Shown: positions 23,862-32,867 of the stretch, piece by piece | How the letters are laid out: each line of letters starts with the position of its first letter | How positions within the stretch are numbered: the stretch's first letter is position 1 | Source of the DNA: an uncultured Verrucomicrobiota bacterium | Lineage (GTDB): Bacteria > Verrucomicrobiota > Verrucomicrobiia > Methylacidiphilales > UBA1321 | Direction: 5' to 3' | Assembly (NCBI GenBank): GCA_903863295.1 | Contig: CAIPBM010000145.1 | Span: 53,730 to 117,729, forward strand | Length of the DNA stretch: 64,000 bases | Translations under genes and position numbers: made by a program | Notes under the pieces: model-generated | What the model was told of the DNA's origin: nothing | What the model saw: only the letters and a program-made list of their open reading frames with translations | Databases searched by the model: none

Positions 23862-26458
23862 AACGACACGATAAATCACCCAACGGCCACTTCGCCGGGG
23901 GACTCATTCTCTACGGCAACCTCGAAAACGGCTCGATGGCCAGCCAGGGCTATCTCATCGAACCGCCCGATATGCAAAACGCCTCCATCGGCTTGAAAAA
24001 CGATTTTCAGGACAAACTCCGCATCTTTCTCGCTTCCCTTGGCCCAAATCAACGGGTGCAACTCCAGTGGACCTGCAATTCCGATTATCGGAAAGAACTC
24101 ACCCGTTATCACCAGCAAACCGGAAAAGTGACGGATGAATATATCCGTCAAGTCCGCTTTGAACGCTGGTCTCGCTACTGGCAACGGATGGAGAATCGGA
24201 CGCTGCGACGTGAACAGTTGGTTCTTTTTATCTCGCAGGACATCGAGACCGCCGCCCCCCTGGTTCCGGGCAAGGGTGGTAACGGCGACTACTACGACAA
24301 AACGCTGGGGCAACTTCGGTCAACTTTTGACGAACTCGGAACCACCCTCACGACCGTTTTTGGCGCTGGGACAACTGTTCGTCCGATGTCGGACATGGAG
24401 CACTTCGCCTATTATCAGCGATTTCTCAATCCAAACCTCACCGACATCCCGGCGGTCGATCTCACCTCGCTTTTTAACAAGGACCTTTCTCTCCAGGAAT
24501 TGTGCTGGTCGGGAGACGGACGCGGCTTCGAGGACAAAATCGCCTTCAAGATCAACGATTATTACAATTCCCTTTTCACCATCAAGCGTTGGCCACAAAG
24601 GACCTATCCCGGCATCGTCCACCGGCTGACCTCGCTCCCGTTTCTCGATTACCAAATCACGATCAATCTCGAGCCGATTCCCGTGCGCGAGGAGATCGAC
24701 CGCGAGGAAAAAGCCATCGACCGCTTGCGCGGCGACTACGAAGAGGAGGGTAAATTTTCGATGTCCGTGGCCCTCAAAAAGAAGGAACGCAAAATCGATT
24801 CCCTCGCCCAGGGCTTCTCCTTCCCCTTCTTTGTCGAGTACGTCATCCGAGCTTGGGACCACACCGAATCGGGGCTGTACGCCAAAAACGCCGCGATCAG
24901 GAACGCGGTCAGCCAAATGAACGGCGCGCAGGTGTATGAAACCTCCCTCCCCACCACCGCCAAGAAACTCTTTTATTCCACCTGGCCAGGCTGGACCGGC
25001 AGCAGCTATCGGTATCGGGATCTTTATGCGGAAGACCGCTATCTGGCGGATCTGCTTCCGTTCTCGTCGACGTTCACGGCTCATCTCGCCGAGGCCGAAG
25101 CGATCTACGATGGCACCAACGGCAATCTTGCCGGAGTCCGTACCTTTATCGGCGGCACGCCGCAGCATACCGTGCTCATCGGCATGACCGGCGCGGGGAA
25201 GTCGTTCGCCATGGACGACCTGCTCACCCAAACCCAGGCGGGTTACAATTACACCGTCATCATCGAGGAGGGACTTTCCTACAAGAAGTTCACGGAAAGT
25301 TTGGGTGGAAGGCCAATCCTGATTCATCCCGATGGGGAATTGACCCTCAACTATCTCGACACTCAGGGTTTGCCCCTTAACCAACTCCAAATTGCCAGCG
25401 CGGTGGCACTCGTCTCCCGAATGATCGGCGAGTCCGCCGATGCCGAAAAGCAGCAGCTTCGACAGGCACAAATCGGCCAATACGTTCACCAACTCTACTC
25501 CGACACGTTCACGGAGTGGGCGACCAAACATCAAAACCGGATTCCGGGCCTGCAACGGCTGGCGTGCGCCGTTCATAAATGGCGGCAGGAAAAGATGGGG
25601 CTTGGTTCCACCTTCCTTGAAGCGTTCGCGGAATTGCGCGACCGCATGGAAGCGACCAACGCGGAAGCTCTCGAATTTCATGGCTCCATTTCCGAAGCCG
25701 AGATCACCCAATTTCTGAAAGAGCCGCAAACCGAGCGGTTCTTGATGCAAACCGCGTATAGCGCGTTCACGCCCGAGGAGTACCCGACCCATTCCGCCTT
25801 ATTGGATATGATGTTCTTTTCGCGGTTGCCCGAACATCGCAAGGAAGAGATCGACCAGATTGCCACTCTGTTGACTGCGTGGACCGCCGCCGGCCAGTAC
25901 GGAAAACTCTTCGACGGAATAACCAATATTTCGCTGACTGGGAAAATTGCTCACTTCGAGCTGGGCTACGTCCCCGAGCAAGCGGTCGAATTGAAAACGG
26001 CGGCGGGCCTGTTGATTTCAGGATTTACCCGGCAACACATCATCACGCTTCCGCGCCAGCAGTGGAAACGGATCATCTTCGAGGAAGCCGCCCGCTTCCT
26101 TGATGTCCCAGGCGGCGAGAAAATCATGGGCGAAGGCTACGCCCAGCTTCGCAAATTCAATTGCTGGATTATTTCGATTGTCCAGCAGTATAGCAAATTC
26201 AAGAGCACGCGGATTCGGCCCGTCATCATGGGGAACTCGAAACAGTTCTTCCTCATGCGGCAATTCGACCGCTCCGACCTGGAAGACATCTCCAAAGACA
26301 TTCAGTTGCCCGAGGTGATGATCGACGCCGTGCAGCACTACCCGCTGCCCGAGCAACAGGCCGCGAACCAAAAGTTTTCCTCCCTCTGTTACTACTCGCC
26401 CACGGTCCAGCCGCCCCTCTGCGGAACCCTGCGCCATGTCGCGGGTATCAACCCTTAA
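23858..26458 (+). CDS. VirB4/TrbE-like conjugation ATPase
   Basis: The 866-residue protein is a VirB4-family ATPase that powers pilus assembly and substrate transfer at the inner membrane. The C-terminal RecA-like domain has Walker A LIGMTGAGKSFAMDDLL at about residue 440 and a Walker B-like RIIFEEAARFL near 740, where the usual Asp is Glu. After it come IISIVQQYSKFKS and the sensor-like NSKQFFLMRQFDRSDLEDIS. The N-terminal half is the VirB4 non-ATPase region. Length and position after VirB3 fit the family. It is the best-conserved gene of this locus and the best marker for classifying it. Confidence 0.88.
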   Translation: MKRHDKSPNGHFAGGLILYGNLENGSMASQGYLIEPPDMQNASIGLKNDFQDKLRIFLASLGPNQRVQLQWTCNSDYRKELTRYHQQTGKVTDEYIRQVRFERWSRYWQRMENRTLRREQLVLFISQDIETAAPLVPGKGGNGDYYDKTLGQLRSTFDELGTTLTTVFGAGTTVRPMSDMEHFAYYQRFLNPNLTDIPAVDLTSLFNKDLSLQELCWSGDGRGFEDKIAFKINDYYNSLFTIKRWPQRTYPGIVHRLTSLPFLDYQITINLEPIPVREEIDREEKAIDRLRGDYEEEGKFSMSVALKKKERKIDSLAQGFSFPFFVEYVIRAWDHTESGLYAKNAAIRNAVSQMNGAQVYETSLPTTAKKLFYSTWPGWTGSSYRYRDLYAEDRYLADLLPFSSTFTAHLAEAEAIYDGTNGNLAGVRTFIGGTPQHTVLIGMTGAGKSFAMDDLLTQTQAGYNYTVIIEEGLSYKKFTESLGGRPILIHPDGELTLNYLDTQGLPLNQLQIASAVALVSRMIGESADAEKQQLRQAQIGQYVHQLYSDTFTEWATKHQNRIPGLQRLACAVHKWRQEKMGLGSTFLEAFAELRDRMEATNAEALEFHGSISEAEITQFLKEPQTERFLMQTAYSAFTPEEYPTHSALLDMMFFSRLPEHRKEEIDQIATLLTAWTAAGQYGKLFDGITNISLTGKIAHFELGYVPEQAVELKTAAGLLISGFTRQHIITLPRQQWKRIIFEEAARFLDVPGGEKIMGEGYAQLRKFNCWIISIVQQYSKFKSTRIRPVIMGNSKQFFLMRQFDRSDLEDISKDIQLPEVMIDAVQHYPLPEQQAANQKFSSLCYYSPTVQPPLCGTLRHVAGINP

Positions 26459-26470
26459 CCCACCACCTTT

Positions 26471-26770
26471 ATGAAAATCAGATCCTATCTTCTTTTGTTA
26501 ACACCCTTGGTTCTGGCGCATTGCGCCTCAACCTCCAACCCGCCTGGCCCCGAAGGGACTGGCAATCACAAGACCGGCTACAACCTCGGACGTAGCGATG
26601 CGGTGAAGCAACAATACTGGATGGTTCAGGACCTCCAGAAAGAGGCAAACGCCTCATCGCCCAAGGCCCTGCCGCCGAAGGTGACGTACATCCCGATCAC
26701 CATTCCCGGCCAGACCGTCAACGGCGTCACGACCGTCCCCCACACGGAAACGGTTCGCATCGAACAGTAA
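26471..26770 (+). CDS. VirB7-like small lipoprotein
   Basis: This 99-residue protein has a lipoprotein signal peptide with lipobox VLAHC, Cys18 being the lipidated residue. The mature part is short and polar. It sits between VirB4 and VirB5, where many systems encode an entry-exclusion or VirB7-type lipoprotein that stabilises the outer-membrane core. There is no sequence match that I can name, so the role comes from location only. Confidence 0.6.
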   Translation: MKIRSYLLLLTPLVLAHCASTSNPPGPEGTGNHKTGYNLGRSDAVKQQYWMVQDLQKEANASSPKALPPKVTYIPITIPGQTVNGVTTVPHTETVRIEQ

Positions 26771-26790
26771 ACCCTTCACCGAACACTTAT

Positions 26791-27582
26791 ATGAAAACTA
26801 AGTTTCTTTTATTTCTCATCCTGATTATGGGGCTAGCACCGCTGGCCCGAGCGCAGTACCCGGTCACCGTCGTGGCCGATCCCATTGCCGTCCAAAACGA
26901 AGTCGCCCAAATCGCCAAGTGGACCGAATCCATCGCCACGCTTAACCAGCAATTGCAGCAGATGCAGCAATACGTGGCCCTGGCCCAACAGGTCAAAGGC
27001 TACATCGGCGATCCGGCTGCGGCGGCTCAGGCGATGGGACTTCAGTTGCTTGGTCCGCAGCTCAGTCAATCGGTGGGACAGCTTACCTCGACCATCAGCC
27101 AGACCGTCAACGGCGCACAGGCTCTGGAAAACAGCGGGGCGCAATTGTTCACTCCCATCAACTTCAAAACGCCGAGCGGATTGACCATGACCTTCGACCC
27201 GAGCCAGTTCAAGGCGTTCGCCGCGATCCAGAGTCAGGATAGCAATGTCGGCAGCGTTATTCAGGACACAATATCCCGTATTACTGCCTTGCAGCATCAG
27301 AAGGCAACGACGCTCGCGCAAATCCAGACCGCCCCCGACCAGAGCACCGTGCAAAAGCTGACCGCCCAGGCCGCCGCCATCGACGGCCAGGTTGCCGCGC
27401 TTGGCCAGCAACAGCAGACGGCCACCGACCAGATTGTCACCCAAAGCATTTCCAACCAAAACAACCAGCAAATGAAGGCGCAGGCCGCCAATCAGGCCGC
27501 CGACCACGAATTGAACGTCTCGCTGCAAAACTTCATGCAGTGGGAGGGCCAGATCACCAGTGACCGCACCGACTTTCAATAA
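26791..27582 (+). CDS. VirB5/TrbJ-like pilus-associated protein
   Basis: The 263-residue protein has a cleavable signal peptide (MKTKFLLFLILIMGLAPLARA) followed by AQYPVTVVADPIAVQNEVAQ and long heptad-rich helices full of Gln and Ala (QQLQQMQQYVALAQQ). TrbJ and VirB5 are secreted, helical, pilus-tip-associated proteins with this composition. It starts 20 bases after the lipoprotein gene and ends 3 bases before the next. Confidence 0.75.
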   Translation: MKTKFLLFLILIMGLAPLARAQYPVTVVADPIAVQNEVAQIAKWTESIATLNQQLQQMQQYVALAQQVKGYIGDPAAAAQAMGLQLLGPQLSQSVGQLTSTISQTVNGAQALENSGAQLFTPINFKTPSGLTMTFDPSQFKAFAAIQSQDSNVGSVIQDTISRITALQHQKATTLAQIQTAPDQSTVQKLTAQAAAIDGQVAALGQQQQTATDQIVTQSISNQNNQQMKAQAANQAADHELNVSLQNFMQWEGQITSDRTDFQ

Positions 27583-27585
27583 CCC

Positions 27586-27948
27586 ATGAAACGCCTCTAT
27601 TTCCAATATTTCAATCTTCGCGTCTGGTGCTTGCGCCGCCGTTTGCGGCAGATGGGCTTCCGCGACGTGCCCGACCAGAAGACGGCTGAGACCCTGGTAC
27701 GGCTCCAAATGGAGCCCTCCGACGCGCAAAAGTTGCTCCTCGACTTCATCAAATTCGGGTTGATGGCGGCGGCGGTTGCAAGCGTGGGCCTGATCTTTGG
27801 AATCCGCTTGCTGGAGCCCGTCCAGATCATCGTGCCAACGCCTCATAGATCCCCTTCGTCACCGTTGCTTCCCGACACGATTGTACCCACACCCCGGAAT
27901 TTCAGGGAACTCACTCACCAGCCCACGCAACTTCCCATTTCATTCTAA
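27586..27948 (+). CDS. Small membrane protein of the secretion locus
   Basis: The 120-residue protein has a basic N-terminus, one transmembrane segment (FGLMAAAVASVGLIFGIRLL, about residues 72-91) and a proline-rich tail. No family is recognised. The tight spacing (3 bases after VirB5) argues for co-translation with the secretion genes. Confidence 0.6.
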   Translation: MKRLYFQYFNLRVWCLRRRLRQMGFRDVPDQKTAETLVRLQMEPSDAQKLLLDFIKFGLMAAAVASVGLIFGIRLLEPVQIIVPTPHRSPSSPLLPDTIVPTPRNFRELTHQPTQLPISF

Positions 27949-27975
27949 CAACCCCCAAACCCCAATTTTAAATCT

Positions 27976-28353
27976 ATGAACCCTACCCTTCCTGAAACTC
28001 CTCCGCCTCAAAATCCTTCCGCCGAAAACCCCTCCAAGACCGAATCCTTAACCGACACTTTTCTCGAATTTTTCAAGACCATGTGTGACGGCGTCCTCGC
28101 CAGACAGAAACTTCAGAACGCCTGCGCCGAGTACACGTTGAATTCCGACAAGCTCAAATTTCTTTATTTGAAAAAGATCATCTTTTTTTCTCGGCTCAAT
28201 TTCTTACTTCTCATCTGGATCGTCATCATCCTTCTGTTCCGTCCCTTTTCCTCCCAGCGCCCATCGGAGCACAAGGTCCGACAGCCGGTTTCAGTACCCG
28301 ATGCGCGTCCCTCTCAATATTACCCGGCACCGCCGGCGAGGAACGTGGCATGA
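27976..28353 (+). CDS. Single-pass membrane protein of the secretion locus
   Basis: This 125-residue protein has a proline-rich N-terminus, a charged middle and one strong transmembrane segment (LNFLLLIWIVIILLFRPF, about residues 75-92), then a short periplasmic proline-rich tail. I recognise no homologue. Its stop overlaps the VirB6 start as ATGA at 28350, so the two are translationally coupled. Confidence 0.6.
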   Translation: MNPTLPETPPPQNPSAENPSKTESLTDTFLEFFKTMCDGVLARQKLQNACAEYTLNSDKLKFLYLKKIIFFSRLNFLLLIWIVIILLFRPFSSQRPSEHKVRQPVSVPDARPSQYYPAPPARNVA

Positions 28354-29582
28354 CCATCAGCGACCTCGTTCCCAATCTGCAGCCGATGGTTGAGGACCTG
28401 AGCAATCAGCTTCGGTTCATCTGCTATTTCATCCTCACGGCGGCCATCGTCGTGAGGACTGGCCGGGGCAGCGCGAGCATCGGCCAGTTGGCCCGGCCCA
28501 TCGTCACCAACATCGTCCTCTGCGGGATCATCTCCACGTTGCCCATGTGGTTCAATCTCATCCGCGATGAATTCTGGAACATCGCCGTTTCCATTCGCAC
28601 GGAATTCACCGGCAGCGTTGATGGCACCGGCGCGGCGCTGATGCAACTCATACAGCCCCCCGACAGCGGCATCGACTGGCTTGATGTCGGCAACTCGGTG
28701 ATGAAGGCGGTTCAATACGCCCTCGGCTGGCTGATTGTCTGGATCGGCGGCCTGATCCAGTTGCCCATGATGATCGTCCAGTTTGTCATGGAATGTCTCT
28801 GCTATTTGTTTTTGCCCATCGCAATTTCGCTCTTCGCCTTTGAGAGCACGAAGGGGCTGGCCATCCGTTACATTCAGCAAACGCTGGCCATCCTGGCGTG
28901 GCCCATCGGCTTCGCCGTGGTTGACCTTGTCGGCTATTCGCTCTTAACCAGCGGAACATCTGTGGTCAGTGCCGGTGCCTTGGCCGCAGGGCTGGCCACC
29001 GGATTCACCCCGGCCAAGCTCGTCATCGGCGGCATCGTCGCCGTGTGGCTGATTTTGGGGAGTCTCGTGACGCCCGTTGTGATGCAGATGCTCTTTTGCT
29101 CGGGCTCGCCCATGTCATCGGCCGTCGGCCAGGCCATTCAAATGGGGCTTGGTTTTGCCGGTGCCAGCCGCTTCCTAAAATCGGGCGGTGGAATTGGAGA
29201 AGGCGCACCTGCGCCCGGCCCATCCACCCCGTCGAATGGGTCAACGCCTTCGAGTCCTCCTCCTGGTCCTCCGTCGAATCCCGCTTTGCCCTTTTCGCCT
29301 GGTGGTCCGCTCGCTCCGTCGTCGGGTCCGATGGCTCCCTTGTCGCCGCTTCCGAATGGCTCCAATGGTTTGATCCAGTCTCCGCGCGGGACTGTCGCTG
29401 TCGGGCAAGTCGCCGACCGTATTTCTCCCGCGCAAGCTCAGTCTTTTGCCAATCAGAGCGGTACGCCTTTTACCCAGGCCTTTTCCAACGGCTCTGTCGT
29501 TACTCATCAGCCTGCCGTGTCTCGTGTCCCGCCTGCTTCCACCTTTATCGCTCCCTTAACCCCTAACCCCGCCTTCGCATGA
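28350..29582 (+). CDS. VirB6/TrbL-like polytopic inner-membrane protein
   Basis: This 410-residue protein has about six transmembrane segments between residues 15 and 270, including the QTLAILAWPIGFAVVDLVGYSLL stretch typical of VirB6/TrbL. From about residue 275 it has a long tail of Pro, Ser and Gly (PSTPSNGSTPSSPPPGPP) that is probably disordered. VirB6 forms part of the inner-membrane channel. The gene overlaps the upstream small membrane protein and the downstream VirB8 gene by 4 bases each. Confidence 0.8.
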   Translation: MTISDLVPNLQPMVEDLSNQLRFICYFILTAAIVVRTGRGSASIGQLARPIVTNIVLCGIISTLPMWFNLIRDEFWNIAVSIRTEFTGSVDGTGAALMQLIQPPDSGIDWLDVGNSVMKAVQYALGWLIVWIGGLIQLPMMIVQFVMECLCYLFLPIAISLFAFESTKGLAIRYIQQTLAILAWPIGFAVVDLVGYSLLTSGTSVVSAGALAAGLATGFTPAKLVIGGIVAVWLILGSLVTPVVMQMLFCSGSPMSSAVGQAIQMGLGFAGASRFLKSGGGIGEGAPAPGPSTPSNGSTPSSPPPGPPSNPALPFSPGGPLAPSSGPMAPLSPLPNGSNGLIQSPRGTVAVGQVADRISPAQAQSFANQSGTPFTQAFSNGSVVTHQPAVSRVPPASTFIAPLTPNPAFA

Positions 29583-30235
29583 ATGTCCTAAAAGAAACCC
29601 CCGTCCCTCTGTCTTCTGAAATAAAACGACCCCAAGCTGCTCCTACCGTGCTCCGTCTTTTCGCGGAACATGGTTGGGCGGCGCGGGTGTGGTTCCTCAT
29701 CGCTGCCATTGCCGTGGCCGCCGCCTTCATCCAGCCGTTTTTCATCATCAGCGCATTCCGTACCCGGGAGCGCGTTGTCATCCTCGATGAAACCGGCACC
29801 TACCATATTTCGCCGCTTCTCAATTTCGAGGACGCGACGAAACTGCAAACCTCGCAAGCCCTCCTCGCCTGCCTCGCCTTGCTCGAAAAGAACCCCAACG
29901 GGTTCGATTACCCCGACTTGCTGGAAAAGATGTATCTGCCCCAGGCCCTCAACCAGGCCAAGGCGATGCAGAGCCAGCAGGCCGACGAGCTGAAGGCCAA
30001 GCAGATTCACCAGAAAGTCGAGGTCTTCCGGCTCGATGTGCTCCAGACCCGCAACGATCAAGTTCTGGTCGAGGCGACGGGGCAATTGATCCGCGTCGGT
30101 CTCTTCAACGGTGAACCGTTCACCGAAGCCGAAAAGTTTCGGGCGCAGTTCACCCTCCTCCGTAACCCCAACCTGACCGCCAACGGTCGGTTCCCCCTCG
30201 CGGTGTGGAAATTCCAATATTCAACCGCTCAATAA
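29579..30235 (+). CDS. VirB8/TrbF-like inner-membrane assembly factor
   Basis: The 218-residue protein has a short cytoplasmic N-terminus, one transmembrane helix (VWFLIAAIAVAAAFIQPFFII, about residues 37-57) and a periplasmic domain, the layout of VirB8/TrbF. VirB8 nucleates the inner-membrane complex and contacts VirB9 and VirB10, whose genes follow directly. The next gene starts 8 bases downstream. Confidence 0.75.
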   Translation: MNVLKETPVPLSSEIKRPQAAPTVLRLFAEHGWAARVWFLIAAIAVAAAFIQPFFIISAFRTRERVVILDETGTYHISPLLNFEDATKLQTSQALLACLALLEKNPNGFDYPDLLEKMYLPQALNQAKAMQSQQADELKAKQIHQKVEVFRLDVLQTRNDQVLVEATGQLIRVGLFNGEPFTEAEKFRAQFTLLRNPNLTANGRFPLAVWKFQYSTAQ

Positions 30236-30243
30236 CAAATTTT

Positions 30244-31839
30244 ATGAATCTTAAATCACTTACAGTTAGAAAAATCTTTGTAAACCTCGCCGCATCGGCG
30301 GCGGCACTCATGCTCGGCGCGCTCGGCGCGAAGGCAACCCCGATCACCGTACCCAACGCTTCGTTCGAGTTGCCCAGTTCACCGACTCAGACCTCGACGA
30401 ATCCAAATGTCATTCCCGGTTGGGTATTCAATGTCAAAGATGGAAGCGCCTACGGGGTCGCGGCGATTTCGTCCAACTTTACCTCGCCGAGCGCCGCTTC
30501 CGGGAGCGACTACGCGTTCATCAACAACGACTATCCCAACGTTACCGATACGCTCACCTCAGCCGCGTCATTGGGAACGATCACGGGCCAGACGAGGTAT
30601 ACCCTCACGCTCGCCATCGGAAATCGTAGCGGAACCGGACTGTATCATGATCCCGGCAACATTTCCTTCAGCCTGCTCGCCAATGGCGTTCCGTTTGCCA
30701 CCCAAACTGTCACCAATGGCACCGTGCCTGATGGCGCGTTTCAAGATTTCACGCTCACTTACACGACTCCGAGTTCAAATTCCGTTATCGGCGAAAATCT
30801 GACGATGCAATTGGCCACGCTTCCGGAGCAGGGTTCCGCCTATCAGCCCGGCTTCGACAACGTCACCCTGAATGCCACGTCCGTTGCCGTCGCTCCCGAG
30901 CCGCCCACGGCAGCCTTGTTGGTGCCCGGCGGGTTAGCTCTTTATTGGCTCATGCGGCGGCGGCGGATTGGACAAGAAATCGCCATTCGCTCAGCTCTAA
31001 TCCTGCTCCTCGCTGTTCTGAGCTTTGGCCTGGCCGACGCCGAGGCCATCAAATCGTTCCCGCTCGACGACCAGACGGTTTATCACCTGAAAGTAGGCGT
31101 CGATAAGGTGACAACGCTGGTTTTCCCGCAGCCGATCACGGCGCTGGAAGGCAGCGGGATCACCGCCGATCCCAAGACCAAAGCGCAAATGATGCTCAGT
31201 TATCACGCGGGCGATCGCTTCCTTTCCGTGCGCAGTCTGATTGACCCTGCCACGGCTGTCCTGAACATCATCATCAATCGGAAAGTTTACGTCATCCAAC
31301 TTGGGACCGACAAAGAGCCGTTCCAATCGGTGACATTCTATCCCGCCGACGAGCCACCCGCGCAGTCCGCCCGCCAGCCGAATGTTGGTCCAAGTCGCTT
31401 GCTCGGATTATTAGATAAAGCCAAGGCATACCCCCTCTTGGCCGAGCAATACCCCGAGATGGTTTCCCAAATGAACCAGGCTGAGCCGTTTACCCAAACG
31501 CTTTACGAGGGATTCCACGTCATTCTCACCAAGGTTTTCCGCTTCGATGCCGAGGATGCCCTGATTTTTCAGGTCGAGTTTGTCAATGAAACCGATCAGC
31601 CGATTTATTACGTCCCGCAATCGCTCGCGGTTCGAGTCGGATCCAGCGTCTATTGGAGCGCGTTGTCCGACGCCTCGGGAATCATGAGCGCAGGCGAAAA
31701 AGACCCGAAGTCCGGTCAAATCACGCCTGGTCATAGCAACGGCTATTTCGTCATTTGCGGCACGCCGCACGGGGGACGGAACCATCTTTCCGTCCAGAAC
31801 AACTTCAACATCCTAGTTTTTCGCCAGGAGAATTCATGA
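30244..31839 (+). CDS. PEP-CTERM surface protein fused to VirB9/TrbG
   Basis: This 531-residue reading frame joins two proteins. Residues 1-241 are a full PEP-CTERM precursor: a signal peptide (to about residue 34), a beta-rich domain opening VPNASFELP with PGWVF soon after, then the sorting tail APEPPTAALLVPGGLALYWLM and a basic RRRR at 238-241. From 242 a second export signal follows (SALILLLAVLSFGLADAEA), then a VirB9/TrbG domain (VDKVTTLVFPQPITALEGSG) of about 100 residues and a long C-terminal extension. There is no stop between the parts. ATG 30952 (Met237) could start VirB9 alone with the shared Arg cluster as its n-region, though no good ribosome site precedes it. It overlaps VirB10 as ATGA. 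An exosortase could separate the two parts, which is inferred. Confidence 0.78.
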   Translation: MNLKSLTVRKIFVNLAASAAALMLGALGAKATPITVPNASFELPSSPTQTSTNPNVIPGWVFNVKDGSAYGVAAISSNFTSPSAASGSDYAFINNDYPNVTDTLTSAASLGTITGQTRYTLTLAIGNRSGTGLYHDPGNISFSLLANGVPFATQTVTNGTVPDGAFQDFTLTYTTPSSNSVIGENLTMQLATLPEQGSAYQPGFDNVTLNATSVAVAPEPPTAALLVPGGLALYWLMRRRRIGQEIAIRSALILLLAVLSFGLADAEAIKSFPLDDQTVYHLKVGVDKVTTLVFPQPITALEGSGITADPKTKAQMMLSYHAGDRFLSVRSLIDPATAVLNIIINRKVYVIQLGTDKEPFQSVTFYPADEPPAQSARQPNVGPSRLLGLLDKAKAYPLLAEQYPEMVSQMNQAEPFTQTLYEGFHVILTKVFRFDAEDALIFQVEFVNETDQPIYYVPQSLAVRVGSSVYWSALSDASGIMSAGEKDPKSGQITPGHSNGYFVICGTPHGGRNHLSVQNNFNILVFRQENS

Positions 31840-32867
31840 ATGCCATTGATCCACGCAAATTCATGACCTTCTTCAAATCGAAGACCGGCCAGATCACGGC
31901 TTTCGGCATCCTCTTCTTCATTTGCATGACCCTCTTAACCGGAGTGCTTTATTTCCGGCACGGCACCACCACAACCACGCCAGGAGCCGCGCCCAACCTC
32001 GACAAAACCGCCGATAAAACGCAGCAGCCTTCGAGCTGGCTCTCCGACAAGCCCGATGCCGCCTTTGCCAATAAGCATCCCGCCGTCCTGAACGATGACG
32101 GCTCCCCCAATCCAGTTCCCACCGCACCAGCGCCCTTGCCCATCTTGCTTTATCACGGCGATAACCAGGAAACGGAGGTGTCCGAAAACTACGCGCCTTA
32201 TGGGAGAATGATTCCATGTGAAACGGTCATTACGATTGATTCCGCGAAGATCGAAACGCCGATCATCGGTTTCGTGACCGAGGATGTTTGGCACGATGGA
32301 AAGTTGATTATCCCGGCAGGCGCGGAAGTTCACGGCAAGGCCCAGGTCGATCCGTCCCGCGAACGGATCGCGAGCGACAACGATTGGATTCTGGTCTGGC
32401 GGACCACCGATCGGATGAATGGGGCCGAGCTGCCCCTCCATGGCGTTGCGCTCGACATGGAGCGCAATGAGAGGACCGGAACTTGGCAACTGACGGACGG
32501 TTCCGCCGGCCTCAAAGGCGACATCCTGAAAACCGATAATTGGGCCGAAATCAAACTCTTCGCCGCCACGTTTCTGAGCGCCGCCACGACAGGCCTGGAA
32601 AATACCACAACGTCCTCTAATGCGTTGACCGGGCAAACCACCCAAACGCCGCTCGACACGCCGAAGAATGCCGCCTTGGCGGGAACCAGCGCCGTGCTCA
32701 ATGAGTACGCGCAGCAAATCCTCGATTCGATCAAGCGCGACGGGTTCTACGTCCGCGTTCCGGCCGGGAAACAGTTTTACCTCTACGCCACCCAAACCAT
32801 TGACCTCGACCACGCCAAACGCGGCCAGTCGCTGGTCGATCTCAAACCCGAAAATAGCAAACCATGA
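31836..32867 (+). CDS. VirB10/TrbI-like envelope-spanning protein
   Basis: This 343-residue protein has an N-terminal transmembrane helix (ITAFGILFFICMTLLTGVLYF, about residues 20-40), a proline- and threonine-rich linker and a C-terminal beta-barrel domain containing IIGFVTEDVWHDGKLIIPAG and FYVRVPAGKQFYLYATQTIDL, which are characteristic VirB10 features. VirB10 spans both membranes and gates the outer pore. ATG 31836 is preceded by CAGGAG and overlaps the VirB9 stop. Its stop in turn overlaps the next gene by 4 bases. Confidence 0.87.
   Translation: MNAIDPRKFMTFFKSKTGQITAFGILFFICMTLLTGVLYFRHGTTTTTPGAAPNLDKTADKTQQPSSWLSDKPDAAFANKHPAVLNDDGSPNPVPTAPAPLPILLYHGDNQETEVSENYAPYGRMIPCETVITIDSAKIETPIIGFVTEDVWHDGKLIIPAGAEVHGKAQVDPSRERIASDNDWILVWRTTDRMNGAELPLHGVALDMERNERTGTWQLTDGSAGLKGDILKTDNWAEIKLFAATFLSAATTGLENTTTSSNALTGQTTQTPLDTPKNAALAGTSAVLNEYAQQILDSIKRDGFYVRVPAGKQFYLYATQTIDLDHAKRGQSLVDLKPENSKP

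Noticed and set aside
24320..25792. Long minus-strand reading frame opposite the VirB4 gene
   Set aside because: It is the antisense of a conserved ATPase with no domain of its own; high GC codon bias keeps such frames open.
26833..27846. Long minus-strand reading frame opposite VirB5
   Set aside because: Leu/Gly/Val-rich mirror of a Gln/Ala-rich coding strand, with no start context or motif.
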